Shown here: positions 11,298 through 21,220 of the stretch, in pieces
Numbering within the stretch: the stretch's first letter is position 1
Layout of the letters: every line of letters begins with the position of its first letter
Source: Formivibrio citricus
Lineage (GTDB): Bacteria; Pseudomonadota; Gammaproteobacteria; Burkholderiales; Chitinibacteraceae
DNA: 64,000 nucleotides
Assembly: GCF_900115065.1 (NCBI RefSeq)
Contig: NZ_FOVE01000003.1
Span: 124,001-188,000, forward strand
Direction of reading: 5' to 3'
Notes under the pieces: generated by a model
Databases searched by the model: none
Seen by the model: the letters and a program-made list of their open reading frames with translations, nothing else
Told to the model about the DNA's origin: nothing
Translations under genes and position numbers: made by a program

Positions 11298-12283
11298 GCC
11301 TGCTCGCTGCTTCGCGCCGCCCGTGGGCGCTGGCAACCCTGCTGCTGTTGCTGGCGTCGTGCGGCATTGCATCGCTCTTCAGCGGCGCAATCGACATTCC
11401 GCCCCGCGTATTGCTGATGTACAACCTCGGCCCGGAAGACGCACTCTGGCGGCAAATCCTGCTGGACCTGCGCCTGCCGCGCATCCTGCTGGCGGCATTG
11501 GGCGGCGGCGCGCTGGCGCTCGCCGGGGCCGCCATGCAGGCGCTGTTCCGCAATCCGCTGGCCGAGCCGGGGCTGACAGGCGTGGTGAGCGGCGCAGCAC
11601 TGGGCGCAACCCTGGCATTTGCCAGCGGACTGGCGCTCTGGCTGGTCTGGCCAGCCGCCTTCGCCGGTGCGCTCGCCATCGCCTCGCTGGCATGGACGCT
11701 GGGGCGGCGCCACGCGGGCAGCGCCGGCCTGCTGCTCGCCGGCATCGCCCTCAACGCTTTGTGCGCCAGCCTGATCGGATTGGTATTCGCCTTCGCCAGC
11801 GACCCGCTACTGCGCGACCTGACCTTCTGGAGCATGGGCAGCCTTGCCGCCGCGGAATGGACCACGCTGACGTGGTTCGCGCCGCTGGTTCTCGTAGCTG
11901 CGGCATTGATCGGGCGCGAATGGCGCGGGCTCAATGCGCTCTTGCTGGGCGAGCGCGAAGCGCTGCATCTCGGTTTCCGGGTCTCGGCACTCAAGCGGCG
12001 ACTGTTTGTTCTCACAGCACTGCTGGTCGCCCCGCTGACCGCGCTTTGCGGCGCAATCGGCTTCGTCGGCCTGATCGCACCCCACCTCGCGCGCATGCTG
12101 ATCGGCGCGCATCACCGCTGGCTGCTGCCTACGGCTTTCTGCTGCGGCGCGCTGTTGCTGGTTCTGGCTGACTGGCTGGCCCGCACCGCACTACCGCCCG
12201 CAGAACTGCCGGTCGGTCTCGTGACCAGCCTTCTGGGCGGCCCGTTTTTTCTCTGGCTGCTCGCGAGGGAAGGGAAATCCTGA
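11294..12283 (+). CDS. FecCD-type ABC transporter permease (haem/cobalamin/siderophore class)
   Basis: Inner-membrane permease of the BtuC/FecCD/HmuU family, 329 aa with about ten hydrophobic segments. The family motif around [19 protein letters not shown] (about residues 76-95) and the coupling-helix region near [14 protein letters not shown] are visible. Its start overlaps the nadB stop by four bases, and its stop overlaps the ATPase start. The ATPase partner is HmuV-like, so haem is the best guess, with cobalamin or a siderophore possible. No periplasmic binding protein or outer-membrane receptor is adjacent. Confidence 0.85.
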   Translation: MSLLAASRRPWALATLLLLLASCGIASLFSGAIDIPPRVLLMYNLGPEDALWRQILLDLRLPRILLAALGGGALALAGAAMQALFRNPLAEPGLTGVVSGAALGATLAFASGLALWLVWPAAFAGALAIASLAWTLGRRHAGSAGLLLAGIALNALCASLIGLVFAFASDPLLRDLTFWSMGSLAAAEWTTLTWFAPLVLVAAALIGREWRGLNALLLGEREALHLGFRVSALKRRLFVLTALLVAPLTALCGAIGFVGLIAPHLARMLIGAHHRWLLPTAFCCGALLLVLADWLARTALPPAELPVGLVTSLLGGPFFLWLLAREGKS

Positions 12284-13065
12284 TGTTCAAATTGCAGGAC
12301 GTACACCTGCGCCGCGGCGCGCAACAAGCCCTGGCCGGGATCGATTTCGAACTGAAGGCTGGCGACATGGTCGGCATCCTCGGCAGCAACGGCGCGGGCA
12401 AATCGACCCTGCTATCCATGCTGGCCGGCGAATTGCACCCAGACCAGGGTTCAGCCACGCTCGAAGGCAAACCTCTGGCCAGCTTCGGCCTGAGCGAGCT
12501 TGCCCGCCGCCGGGCCATGCTGCCACAAACTCAGGCCGCGCCTTTCGAGCTGACTGTGGAAGAAGTCGTCGGCATGGGTGCCTACCCGTGGCCGGAACGT
12601 ACCCCGGACGAAGTCGCCGAACTGACGAACCAGGCCCTCGCCGATGCCGATGCAACCTGTCTGCGCGGACGCCTTTGTTCGACCCTGTCCGGAGGAGAAA
12701 TGCAGCGCGTCCAATTCGCCCGCGTCCTGCTCCAGATCCGCGCCGGCACGGACGATGCAACGCGCTTCCTGCTGCTCGACGAACCCACGGCGCACCTCGA
12801 CCCGAAGCACCAGCACCAATTGCTCGAATCCGCCCGGCGGCTTGCCTGCGAAGAACGGATCGGCGTCGCGGCGGTGCTGCACGACATCAACCTCGCCGCC
12901 CGCTGGTGCAACCGGCTGGCACTGCTCAAACAAGGGCGCCTGGTCGCCGAAGGGCCAACCGCCGAGGCACTGACCCGCGACCATCTGGAAACCACTTTCG
13001 GTTGCCCTGCCCTGTTGGTTCCGCATCCGCAGAATTTTGGACAACCGTTCGTCTTGCTGGGCTAA
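12283..13065 (+). CDS. hmuV: ABC transporter ATP-binding protein, HmuV/BtuD type
   Basis: Cytoplasmic ATPase energising the preceding permease, 260 aa. Walker A GSNGAGKST (about 35-43), an ELARRRAMLPQ Q-loop region typical of haem importers, signature LSGGEMQRV (about 132-140), Walker B LLLDEPTAHLD (about 160-170) and an H-loop HDIN are all present. The start codon shares a base with the permease stop. HmuV is favoured over BtuD or FecE from the Q-loop context; the true substrate is not proven. Confidence 0.8.
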   Translation: MFKLQDVHLRRGAQQALAGIDFELKAGDMVGILGSNGAGKSTLLSMLAGELHPDQGSATLEGKPLASFGLSELARRRAMLPQTQAAPFELTVEEVVGMGAYPWPERTPDEVAELTNQALADADATCLRGRLCSTLSGGEMQRVQFARVLLQIRAGTDDATRFLLLDEPTAHLDPKHQHQLLESARRLACEERIGVAAVLHDINLAARWCNRLALLKQGRLVAEGPTAEALTRDHLETTFGCPALLVPHPQNFGQPFVLLG

Positions 13066-13269
13066 CACAAAATCAAATTGACTTGTCACTCGTTGGAATA
13101 CTGCCTATAAATGAATTACTGCAACCACAGAGGAGTTCTTGATGGGGTGTTTTGCAGTGACGAAGTCCATTGCGGTGAATTGACCGCCTGAACGAGCAAT
13201 CTCTTGCGAGAAAATAGCACTCTGCACCGGGCCGGTTTCCCGAGCGAAACGGCAGCACACCAGCCGGGC
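13066..13269. other. Intergenic region between hmuV and the dapB terminator; nothing recognised
   Basis: About 200 bases between convergent genes, AT-richer than the surroundings. I see no gene with a ribosome site, no RNA gene and no repeat. A minus-strand frame runs through it, but it starts inside dapB and has no recognisable family. Confidence 0.5.
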
Positions 13270-13300
13270 AGAAAAGAAAACGGGGCGCGATTGCGCCCCG
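13270..13300 (-). terminator. dapB terminator
   Basis: A stem of CGGGGCGC against GCGCCCCG, followed on the minus strand by TTTTCTTTTC, 22 bases after the dapB stop. A TCCGTTTTT stretch on the other side means it could also work on the plus strand. Confidence 0.8.
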
Positions 13301-13321
13301 TCCGTTTTTGCCTTGCGTAAT

Positions 13322-14562
<1,241 letters not shown>

Positions 14563-14669
14563 TGGAAACCGTTTATAATCCGATGGCCGCGGATGCGCGG
14601 CGTACGCAAACGCTATATCATAACCCGATTGCTGCTTTTGTCGCAGCGCCTTTCGATAGACCGTAGACC

Positions 14670-15083
14670 ATGAGCAAAGCTGCCGAACTGAAAGAGATGG
14701 GCCTCAAGGCCACCGGCCCGAGGTTGCGCATCCTCAATCTGTTTGAAACCTGCAAGGATCGCCACCTGACCGCGGAAGACGTTTACCGGCTTCTGCTGGC
14801 CGAGCAAATCGACATCGGCCTGGCCACGGTTTACCGGGTACTGACCCAGTTCGAACAAGCCGGACTGCTCTCGCGCCATCATTTTGAATCCGGCAAAGCC
14901 GTATTCGAGCTCAACCAGGGCGGCCATCACGATCACTTCGTTTGCGTGAAGTGCGGCAAGGTCGAGGAATTCTACGATCCGGAACTCGAAAAACAGCAGG
15001 AAGCCATCGCCGCCCGCAATGGTTTCGAGATCCAGGAACACGAACTCTATCTCTACGGCATCTGCAAATCCTGCAAGTCGTGA
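14670..15083 (+). CDS. fur: Ferric uptake regulator Fur
   Basis: Iron-responsive repressor, 137 aa. The N-terminal winged helix contains [16 protein letters not shown]. The metal-binding region [15 protein letters not shown] has the HHDH ligands and the first CxxC zinc pair; a second CKSC pair is at the C-terminus. The 107-base gap to the divergent bamE holds the promoters. It is the likely regulator of the Fur-box-like sites found at about 51.5 and 53.8 kb in this window. Confidence 0.97.
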   Translation: MSKAAELKEMGLKATGPRLRILNLFETCKDRHLTAEDVYRLLLAEQIDIGLATVYRVLTQFEQAGLLSRHHFESGKAVFELNQGGHHDHFVCVKCGKVEEFYDPELEKQQEAIAARNGFEIQEHELYLYGICKSCKS

Positions 15084-15109
15084 CACTCCGTAGCTTCCGT
15101 TTCAACCAG

Positions 15110-15132
15110 TCAGGCCGGCTCGTCCGGCCTGA
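15110..15132 (+). terminator. Hairpin after fur (weak terminator candidate)
   Basis: A perfect nine-base stem (TCAGGCCGG / CCGGCCTGA) with a five-base loop lies 27 bases after the fur stop, just before the aat start. There is no real T-run after it, so termination may be partial. Confidence 0.45.
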
Positions 15133-15138
15133 ATTGTC

Positions 15139-15855
15139 ATGATTCCCTGGCTAGACTCGTTTTCCCTTGATTTTCCTTCGCCGGAACAGGCACTGCATGA
15201 GCCCAACGGCCTGTTGGCCGCGGGCGGCGGTCTCGAACCGGAACGCATCCTCGCCGCCTACAGCCAGGGCATCTTTCCCTGGTACATGCCGGACGATCCG
15301 ATCCTGTGGTGGTCACCCAACCCGCGCATGGTGCTGTTTCCCGACGAATTGCACATTCCCCGCTCGCTGGCCAAAACGCTGCGCAACTGCAGTTACGAAA
15401 TCCGCTTCGATACGGCCTTTCCGCAGGTGATGACCTGCTGCGCCGCTCCGCGCAAAGGAGCCTCCGGAACATGGATCAGCCAGGCAATGCAGGATGCCTA
15501 TTGCGACCTGCACCGCATGGGCTACGCCCACTCCGTGGAAACCTGGATCGATGGCGAACTGGCTGGCGGTCTGTATGGCGTTGCGCTCGGCGACGTGTTC
15601 TACGGCGAATCCATGTTCGCCCTCAAGCCGGATGCATCGAAAATCGCCTTTGCACGCCTGGTTCCGTGGCTGGCAGGGCACGGCTTCCGCCTGATCGATT
15701 GCCAGATGCGGACCGACCATCTCACCCGCTTCGGCGGACGGGAAATCCCGCGCCGCGAATTCTGCACCCTGCTGACGGAATTTGTTGCAGTGCCGCGCAC
15801 GCCCCGCCTGTGGCACCATGACATCATTCATGGCGGAAGCGGAACACGAACCTAA
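15139..15855 (+). CDS. aat: Leucyl/phenylalanyl-tRNA--protein transferase
   Basis: N-end-rule enzyme that adds Leu or Phe from tRNA to proteins with N-terminal Lys or Arg, marking them for ClpAP. It has 238 aa. Family motifs PNGLLAAGGGLEPERILAAY, GIFPWY, WWSPNPRMVL, TWIS and VETWIDGELAGGLYGVALG with FYGESMF are all readable. The second half of the degron pathway, the arginyl-transferase-like gene, follows at 16085, a common beta-proteobacterial pair. Confidence 0.97.
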   Translation: MIPWLDSFSLDFPSPEQALHEPNGLLAAGGGLEPERILAAYSQGIFPWYMPDDPILWWSPNPRMVLFPDELHIPRSLAKTLRNCSYEIRFDTAFPQVMTCCAAPRKGASGTWISQAMQDAYCDLHRMGYAHSVETWIDGELAGGLYGVALGDVFYGESMFALKPDASKIAFARLVPWLAGHGFRLIDCQMRTDHLTRFGGREIPRREFCTLLTEFVAVPRTPRLWHHDIIHGGSGTRT

Positions 15856-15894
15856 AAACCTCAGTTGACCGCTTGTTTTTCTTCGGAACCACAG

Positions 15895-16032
15895 ATGAAT
15901 ACCTGGTTTGACCGGTTTTTTACTCCTCACCTTCCAGGAGAGCACGCTACGCACCCGCAAGCGACACTGGCGGGACGTATGGCGTTGTTGCTCCTCGTGG
16001 CAGGGAATACCATGCGTCCTCGTCGCGCCTAG
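15895..16032 (+). CDS. Possible 45-aa small protein
   Basis: A short open frame starting at ATG 15895 between aat and ate. The product starts MNTWFDRFFTPHLPG and has a short hydrophobic patch (MALLLLVAG), too short for a sure membrane helix. The upstream GGA is weak. No family is recognised. It may be noise, but it fills most of the 229-base aat-ate gap in a co-directional run. Confidence 0.2.
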   Translation: MNTWFDRFFTPHLPGEHATHPQATLAGRMALLLLVAGNTMRPRRA

Positions 16033-16084
16033 CCCTCCGCCCCGCCAGTACCACTTTCGGGCGCGTCCAACTGAGGTTTTTAGG

Positions 16085-16816
16085 ATGAACGATTTTCTAT
16101 GCGATCAGCCCATACTGATCCGGTTCTACCCCACGGCAACGTACGAATGCAGCTACCTGCCCGGCAGGGATGCGCGCTCGCTGGTCGCCTCGCCCGCTGA
16201 AATCATCGACGGCCACGCTTACGGACAACTGATCCAGCACGGCTTCCGGCGCAGCGGGCTTTACGTTTACCGCCCGGCCTGCCACCCCTGCCACGAGTGC
16301 GTTCCGGTTCGGCTTGACGTGCAGCAATTCCAGCCTCACCGCAACCAGCGCCGGGCCGTCAAGCGCCATGCCAACCTGACCTCGCATTTGCAGGGGCTGG
16401 AATTCGTCGACGAACACTTCGAGCTTTACCGGCGCTACCAGGCTGCCCGTCATGCTGGCGGCGGCATGGATCAGGACGATCGGGAGCAATACGAAAACTT
16501 CATCCTCTGCAGCAATGTCACCAGCTTTCTGGTCGAATTCCGCGAGGATGGCAAGCTGAGAATGGTCAGCCTGATCGATCAGATCGAAGACGGGCTGTCA
16601 TCGGTCTATACGTTCTTCGATCCGGACGTTCCTGCCGCCAGCTACGGCGTCTACAACGTCATATGGCAGGCCGGGCTGGCCCGGCAATTGGGCCTGCCCT
16701 GGCTCTATCTTGGCTACTGGATCAGGAATTCCCGGAAAATGGCATACAAGACAACCTACCAACCCTTGCAGGCCTGGCGCGAAGACAACTGGCACCCTTT
16801 AACGCCAGATAACTGA
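16085..16816 (+). CDS. bpt: Aspartate/glutamate leucyltransferase (arginyl-transferase family)
   Basis: Bpt/Ate-type aminoacyl-tRNA--protein transferase that adds Leu to N-terminal Asp or Glu. From ATG 16085 it is 243 aa. The conserved Cys cluster lies in RPACHPCHECVPVR (about residues 69-82). The C-terminal ATE domain holds SVYTFFDPD, SYGVYNVIWQ and LPWLYLGYWIRNSRKM. A GAGG site lies eight bases before the start. The frame is open further upstream, but that part does not resemble the family. Confidence 0.94.
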   Translation: MNDFLCDQPILIRFYPTATYECSYLPGRDARSLVASPAEIIDGHAYGQLIQHGFRRSGLYVYRPACHPCHECVPVRLDVQQFQPHRNQRRAVKRHANLTSHLQGLEFVDEHFELYRRYQAARHAGGGMDQDDREQYENFILCSNVTSFLVEFREDGKLRMVSLIDQIEDGLSSVYTFFDPDVPAASYGVYNVIWQAGLARQLGLPWLYLGYWIRNSRKMAYKTTYQPLQAWREDNWHPLTPDN

Positions 16817-16821
16817 AAAAC

Positions 16822-16854
16822 AAAGAGGGCACGCCAATTGGCCTACCCTCTTTT
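16822..16854. terminator. Bidirectional terminator between bpt and the DUF3617 gene
   Basis: AAAGAGGG pairs with CCCTCTTT around an inner GCC/GGC stem, giving A and T runs on both sides. It lies between two convergent genes. Confidence 0.75.
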
Positions 16855-16875
16855 GATGAACATCAACCTCGCTGA

Positions 16876-17307
16876 TTACTTCTTGCAGTTACCCAGGCGC
16901 TTCGCCGAGTATTCGGTGGTCATGCGCATGGGCTGGCCATTCTGCACCATGTCCATCTGGCTGGTGCCGCGATAGCTGGTTCTGGAGTAAATGACCTCAC
17001 CGGTCATGGTCATCTTGTTCTTGCCCGAGCAGACCATCTTGTAGTTGAGCTTGTTGCCGGTCATCCTGCGTTCGACCATATCGCACTTCTGGTCGGACTG
17101 CTGATTCTGCGGCACGGTCTTGTCGCCCTTGGCGATGTCTTCCTTGGTAAAGCAGTGCTGCATGGTATGCGCCGGCATCTGCATGGGCATGCCCGGCATG
17201 TTTACCTTGCTGGTAATTTCCCACAAGCCTTCGGTCATGTCCGGCTTGTCGGCAGCTAGAGCAATGGCAGGAACGGCAATCAGTGCAGCAACCAGATACG
17301 CTTTCAT
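16876..17307 (-). CDS. DUF3617 domain periplasmic protein
   Basis: A 143-aa exported protein of unknown function. A signal peptide ends near ALAADK (residues 15-20). The mature part starts with the DUF3617 signature MTEGLWEITSKVNMPGMP, is Met-rich, and holds several Cys residues likely to pair in the periplasm. The start at 17307 is chosen because GGAG lies nine bases upstream and the signal peptide then begins MKAYLV. The frame extends ten codons further up. Confidence 0.8.
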   Translation of the reverse strand: MKAYLVAALIAVPAIALAADKPDMTEGLWEITSKVNMPGMPMQMPAHTMQHCFTKEDIAKGDKTVPQNQQSDQKCDMVERRMTGNKLNYKMVCSGKNKMTMTGEVIYSRTSYRGTSQMDMVQNGQPMRMTTEYSAKRLGNCKK

Positions 17308-17374
17308 ATTTTCATTCTCCATTTGAGCAAGGCACACACTCGGGATTCTGGCAGATTACCGCTATCCGCGAATC

Positions 17375-18145
17375 TCAATTTTTCAGTGTGGCGACAACCG
17401 GCGCATGGTCGGATGGCCGTTCGTGTTTGCGCGTCTGTCGGTCGATTTCACAGCCGGTACAGCTTTGGGCCAGTTCTGGAGACAGCAGGATATGGTCGAT
17501 GCGCAGACCTGCATTTTTCTGGAAGCTGAAACCGCGATAATCCCACCAGCTGAAGGTTTTTTGCGGTTGCTCGAACAGGCGAAAAGCATCCTGCAACCCG
17601 AGTCCGGTCAATGCACGAAATGCCGCGCGTTCTTCGGGCGATACCAGCACCATGCCCTCCCACTTGACTGGATCGTGGACATCACGGTCTTCCGGAGCGA
17701 TGTTGTAATCGCCCAGCAGCGCCAGCTTGGGGTAACGAACCAGCTCGGCTTTAAGCCATGCGGTCAATGCCGCCAGCCATTCAAGCTTGTAGGCATACTT
17801 GTCAGAATCCAGCGACTGCCCGTTGGGGATGTAGGCACAAACCAGCCGCACACCTCCCAGCGTCGCGGCAATCAAACGTTTCTGCTCGTCCACGAACCCC
17901 GGAATGTTGACGACCACCTCGCCCAGCGTTTCGCGCGCGATGATCGCGACGCCGTTGTAGGTCTTTTGTCCGACATAGGCCACGCTGAAGCCAGCCTGCT
18001 CGAATTCGGCACGGGGGAAATTCCGGTCTTCGAGTTTGGTTTCCTGCAGGCAGAGCGCAGAGACCTCCGGATTGGCCGCCAACCAATCCAGAACCTGTGG
18101 CAAACGGACCTTCAGGCTGTTGACGTTCCACGTAGCGATTTTCAT
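17375..18145 (-). CDS. xthA: Exodeoxyribonuclease III
   Basis: AP endonuclease and 3'-5' exonuclease of base excision repair, 256 aa. Hallmarks are MKIATWNVNSLKVRL at the N-terminus, the metal ligand in CLQETKLED, GDYNIAPEDRDV, and the C-terminal SDHAPV catalytic box. Its ATG overlaps the stop of the Nudix-ThiE gene by four bases, so a DNA repair nuclease and a nucleotide-pool sanitiser are co-translated. Confidence 0.96.
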   Translation of the reverse strand: MKIATWNVNSLKVRLPQVLDWLAANPEVSALCLQETKLEDRNFPRAEFEQAGFSVAYVGQKTYNGVAIIARETLGEVVVNIPGFVDEQKRLIAATLGGVRLVCAYIPNGQSLDSDKYAYKLEWLAALTAWLKAELVRYPKLALLGDYNIAPEDRDVHDPVKWEGMVLVSPEERAAFRALTGLGLQDAFRLFEQPQKTFSWWDYRGFSFQKNAGLRIDHILLSPELAQSCTGCEIDRQTRKHERPSDHAPVVATLKN

Positions 18146-19089
18146 GCATTCTCCCAATAAGCGCGCAGCATGGCGATGCCGTGTGCGCCGCATTGCTGCG
18201 CGTGCGCCAGATCGTCCAGCCTCATGCCGCCGATGGCGTAAACCGGCATCGGCCAGCCTTGAGCGACCAGCTCCGCAAATTTTTTCCAGCCCAGCGGCGG
18301 GGTACCCGGATGGCTGCGAGTCGGCGCCACATGCCCGAGCACGGCATAATCCAGCCCCAGTCGCGCAATATGTTCCAGCTCTTGGGCATGATGGGCCGAT
18401 GCCCCGACCCAGTCGAGTCCGCGCGGACGCTCATCGAGCGAGGCCAGCATTCGCGTCGGCAAATGAACCCCATCAGCACCCAGTTCACGAGCCAGATCGA
18501 TGTCGCCGTGCAGGAGAATAGAGCCGCCATGATCCCTGACCAGCGCAAGGACTGCACTGGCAAGCCTCCGGTATTCCGCCCGATCCAGTTGCGGCTCGCG
18601 CAGCACCAGACGCAGCGGCGCGCTCTCCAGCCGCGATTGCAGACAACGCAGGAATTCCGCCTCACCCAGCTCGCCCACATTGGAGAAAGCCAGAACCGGA
18701 ACCTGCGCCAACCCGCGCAAAATGGGGCCATTCGCCGGAAGGATGGGAGACTCATTCAGCTTTCCCGTCCGCTGCCAAGCGAAAGTTTGCCCTTCATGCG
18801 GATGGAGTTCGCCTTCCCAGCCGGTTACGCGGAAAAAATGCAGGCGCACAGTGGCATGCGGGTAGGTAAAGGTCTGAACTATCCAAGGGGTCGCCGCCGT
18901 TACATGGATCCCCATTTCCTCATGTAACTCGCGCTCCAAGGCGTCGAACGCGCTTTCGCCCTGCTCCAGCTTGCCTCCCGGAAACTCCCAGTATCCGGCA
19001 TAGACCTTGTCGGCGGGCCGGCTCGCCAGCAGAAAGCTGCCGTCTTTCTGCAACAGCACACCTGCTGCGACATCGACGATTTTTTTCAT
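18142..19089 (-). CDS. Nudix (MutT-like) hydrolase fused to a ThiE-like domain
   Basis: A two-domain protein of 315 aa. Residues 1-130 form an 8-oxo-dGTP-type Nudix domain with the box GGKLEQGE...RELHEEMG starting at about residue 38. Residues 135-315 resemble thiamine-phosphate synthase / TenI, with an (alpha/beta)8 barrel and phosphate-binding ends (ADGVHLPT, VGASAH, GHVAPTRSHPG, YAIGGM). This fusion is known in proteobacteria and usually annotated as Nudix family hydrolase. A role in pool sanitation is known for the first half; the second may be non-catalytic. Confidence 0.9.
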   Translation of the reverse strand: MKKIVDVAAGVLLQKDGSFLLASRPADKVYAGYWEFPGGKLEQGESAFDALERELHEEMGIHVTAATPWIVQTFTYPHATVRLHFFRVTGWEGELHPHEGQTFAWQRTGKLNESPILPANGPILRGLAQVPVLAFSNVGELGEAEFLRCLQSRLESAPLRLVLREPQLDRAEYRRLASAVLALVRDHGGSILLHGDIDLARELGADGVHLPTRMLASLDERPRGLDWVGASAHHAQELEHIARLGLDYAVLGHVAPTRSHPGTPPLGWKKFAELVAQGWPMPVYAIGGMRLDDLAHAQQCGAHGIAMLRAYWENA

Positions 19090-19102
19090 TGCACGTACCT
19101 AC

Positions 19103-19127
19103 CCCGGATATTCATGAAATATCCGGG
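19103..19127 (-). promoter_or_regulatory. Perfect hairpin in the leader of the Nudix-ThiE gene
   Basis: A ten-base perfect stem (CCCGGATATT / AATATCCGGG) with a five-base loop, ending 14 bases upstream of the ATG at 19089. It has no T-run on either side, so it is more likely a leader structure or a protein site than a terminator. Confidence 0.4.
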
Positions 19128-19130
19128 CTG

Positions 19131-19161
19131 AAAAACAACATGCGGCCCGCAGGCCGCATGT
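19131..19161 (-). terminator. Terminator of the parvulin gene
   Basis: On the minus strand a ten-base stem (ACATGCGGCC / GGCCGCATGT) with a four-base loop is followed by TGTTTTT. It lies about 60 bases after the stop at 19222. Confidence 0.8.
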
Positions 19162-19221
19162 TTGGGAAATATTGGCTAGCAACGCCCGATTCAGCAAGCA
19201 CAGCCAACCAAAGAACGGGCT

Positions 19222-20010
19222 TTATTCAACCTTGGCCTTGGAGCGCAGATCAGCCAGCATTTTCTGCAAAGCCTGGTTCTGCAACTCTTGCTGGATCTCG
19301 CCCTTCACTTCCTCGAAGGTCGGTCCCTTGGCTTGGCGAACATCTTCTACCTTGATGATGTGATAGCCGAACTGGGTCTTGACCGGTGCGCTGCTGACCT
19401 TGCCCTTGGGCAGGCTCTGCAACGCATCGCCGAATTCCTTCACGAAAGCGGCCGGATTGGCCCAACCCAGATCGCCACCGTTTTCACCACTGGCCTTGTC
19501 AACCGACTTGGCCTTGGCCAGAGCATCGAATTTCTTGCCTTTCTTCAGCTCGGCCAGAATGGCCTTGGCTTCGGCTTCGCTGGCAACCAGAATGTGGCGG
19601 GCATGGTATTCCTTGCCGGAGAACTGCGGCTTGACCTGTTCTTCATAGAACTTCTTGAGGTCCGCTTCCGGAATCGGATTGTTCTTCACATAGTCGTTGA
19701 TGTAGGCGCCGAACAGAATTTGCGCCTTGGCCATTTCAAGCTGATTGGTCACTTCCGGCGTCTTGTCCAGGCCTTTCTTGACGGCTTCCTGAACCACGAT
19801 TTCATTACGAACCAGGTCTTCGCGCACGCGAGCGCGCAGCTCCGGGGTATCTTTGGTCTGGCCGCGAGCAACAACCTGTTTCACCAGAAAATCAACCTTG
19901 CTTTCGGGAATGGCGACACCGTTCACCGTTGTAGCCTTGCCGGCCTCAGCAAAGACGAATGCGGACAACAGGGCAGCGGAGAGGGCAAGCGCGATGCGTT
20001 TTTTTTGCAT
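19222..20010 (-). CDS. Peptidyl-prolyl cis-trans isomerase, parvulin type (PpiC/SurA-like)
   Basis: Exported foldase, 262 aa. A signal peptide (MQKKRIALALSAALLSAFVFA) precedes a SurA-N-like helical region. The parvulin domain follows at about residues 130-225, with EYHARHILVASEAEAKAIL, SGENGGDLGW and TQFGYHIIKVED. An AAGGAA ribosome site precedes the ATG. It is downstream of yciB as in other betaproteobacteria; the bolA gene often found between them is missing here. Confidence 0.93.
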   Translation of the reverse strand: MQKKRIALALSAALLSAFVFAEAGKATTVNGVAIPESKVDFLVKQVVARGQTKDTPELRARVREDLVRNEIVVQEAVKKGLDKTPEVTNQLEMAKAQILFGAYINDYVKNNPIPEADLKKFYEEQVKPQFSGKEYHARHILVASEAEAKAILAELKKGKKFDALAKAKSVDKASGENGGDLGWANPAAFVKEFGDALQSLPKGKVSSAPVKTQFGYHIIKVEDVRQAKGPTFEEVKGEIQQELQNQALQKMLADLRSKAKVE

Positions 20011-20155
20011 GAGAAGTTCCTTTAGGTTACTGCTGCTTGGTCAAATACATCCAGAACCAGATATGCAGGGTTACTGCGAAATAAGTTACGGGAATCTGGC
20101 CACAGGCCGATCAGCGCTCATGATAGCAGACTCTTCCTTTTAAGAACCGTCAGGA

Positions 20156-20713
20156 TCAAGGCGTCTTGTCCTGCTCCATGAAGCGGGAGATATAGAAGCT
20201 CTGTGCTACGACGAAAACCAGCGTAAGCGCCAGCGTGCCAAACACCTTGAACTTGACCCAAACGTCCTCGCCCAGCATGCCGGCAGTCACGAAATAGACA
20301 ACAACCAGATTGAGGCACCCCATGACGGCAAAAAACGCGGTCCATGCATGCAGGAGCCTCTTCCAGACCGGCGCCGGCAAAGCAATCTGCTCCTTCATCA
20401 ATTTTTCGATCAGGTTGATTTTCCTGAACTGCCAGGAGCCGGCAAGCACCAATGAAAACAACCAATAAAGGGCCGTCGGCTTCCAGAAGATGAAGGTCTT
20501 GTTGTGAAACAGCAATGTCGCCCCGCCAAAAACCACGATCAAGGCAAAGCTGATCCACAACATGGTATCGATCTTGCGATGCCGCACATAGCTGTAAACA
20601 AGCTGAACGACCGTCGCGACTATGGCTGTGGCTGTTGCAACAAAAATGTCACGGGTAATTGAATAAGCACCAAAGAAAAGCAGGACAGGGAAAAGATCGA
20701 ACAGGAATTTCAT
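20156..20713 (-). CDS. yciB: Inner membrane septation protein A (YciB)
   Basis: Polytopic membrane protein of 185 aa, linked to cell-envelope integrity and septation. It begins MKFLFDLFPVLLFFGAY, the family's signature start, and has about five to six hydrophobic segments with FWKPTALYWLFSL and VWVKFKVFG motifs. The start at 20713 is chosen on this signature. The frame also has a codon at 20734. Confidence 0.93.
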   Translation of the reverse strand: MKFLFDLFPVLLFFGAYSITRDIFVATATAIVATVVQLVYSYVRHRKIDTMLWISFALIVVFGGATLLFHNKTFIFWKPTALYWLFSLVLAGSWQFRKINLIEKLMKEQIALPAPVWKRLLHAWTAFFAVMGCLNLVVVYFVTAGMLGEDVWVKFKVFGTLALTLVFVVAQSFYISRFMEQDKTP

Positions 20714-20763
20714 GACGGACCAGCTGAAGGGCAATGACAGCGATTATGCAGCGGCAGCAGGCG

Positions 20764-20789
20764 AAAAAAAAGTCGCGCCAAGGCGCGAC
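20764..20789 (-). terminator. Strong terminator downstream of the SRP RNA
   Basis: A perfect eight-base stem (GTCGCGCC / GGCGCGAC) with a two-base loop is followed on the minus strand by eight T. It lies 118 bases past the 3' end of the SRP RNA and 50 bases before yciB. It may end a longer SRP RNA precursor. Confidence 0.75.
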
Positions 20790-20906
20790 CTGAAATTTAC
20801 CACTGGAGATACACGAAGCATCAGCTTGCGAGGTGAATAGTACCAAAGCGAGAAATGCACGCATTGATCTCGATTAAATATTAATGAAATTAAATCAGGG
20901 AGAGGT

Positions 20907-21001
20907 GGCGAGCCCGACCCCCGGCACTGGCATCAAAGACTGTGGCTGCTTCCTTCCGGACCTGACCAGGTTCATCCTCTAGCCATGCGGGGAGGCCCGC
21001 C
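20907..21001 (-). ncRNA. ffs: Signal recognition particle RNA, small (4.5S) type
   Basis: About 95 nucleotides. The universally conserved domain-IV core is on the minus strand: CCTGGTCAGGTCCGGAAGG followed by AAGCAGCCA. The ends pair (GGCGGGCC... with ...GGGCTCGCC) to close the long hairpin. Bounds are from the pairing and could be off by a few bases. It lies between yciB and prfB, transcribed away from prfB. Confidence 0.93.
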
Positions 21002-21220
21002 ATGGAGCGCATTCGTTTTGGGGACGAAATGCACAATGAGGGCACTAGTCTACACGGAAGCAAGTACGCGTGTCGACAGTGACAAGCTCTCGCCGGCCCG
21101 TTGCATTCGACCGCCAGGCCAAAACCTCCGGACTGAGCCGATCCGACTCTACCCCTGACGCGGCAACGCTTGCTGATATATAATTACGAGTTACGCCCAA
21201 TTCAACCCGACAGCAGTTAC

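Noticed and set aside
9669-11372. Long minus-strand frame opposite nadB
   Set aside because: Shadow of the nadB coding strand with no ribosome site or family.
20649-20864. Small exported protein starting at 20864 on the minus strand
   Set aside because: The frame reads through a strong terminator and overlaps yciB; no ribosome site.
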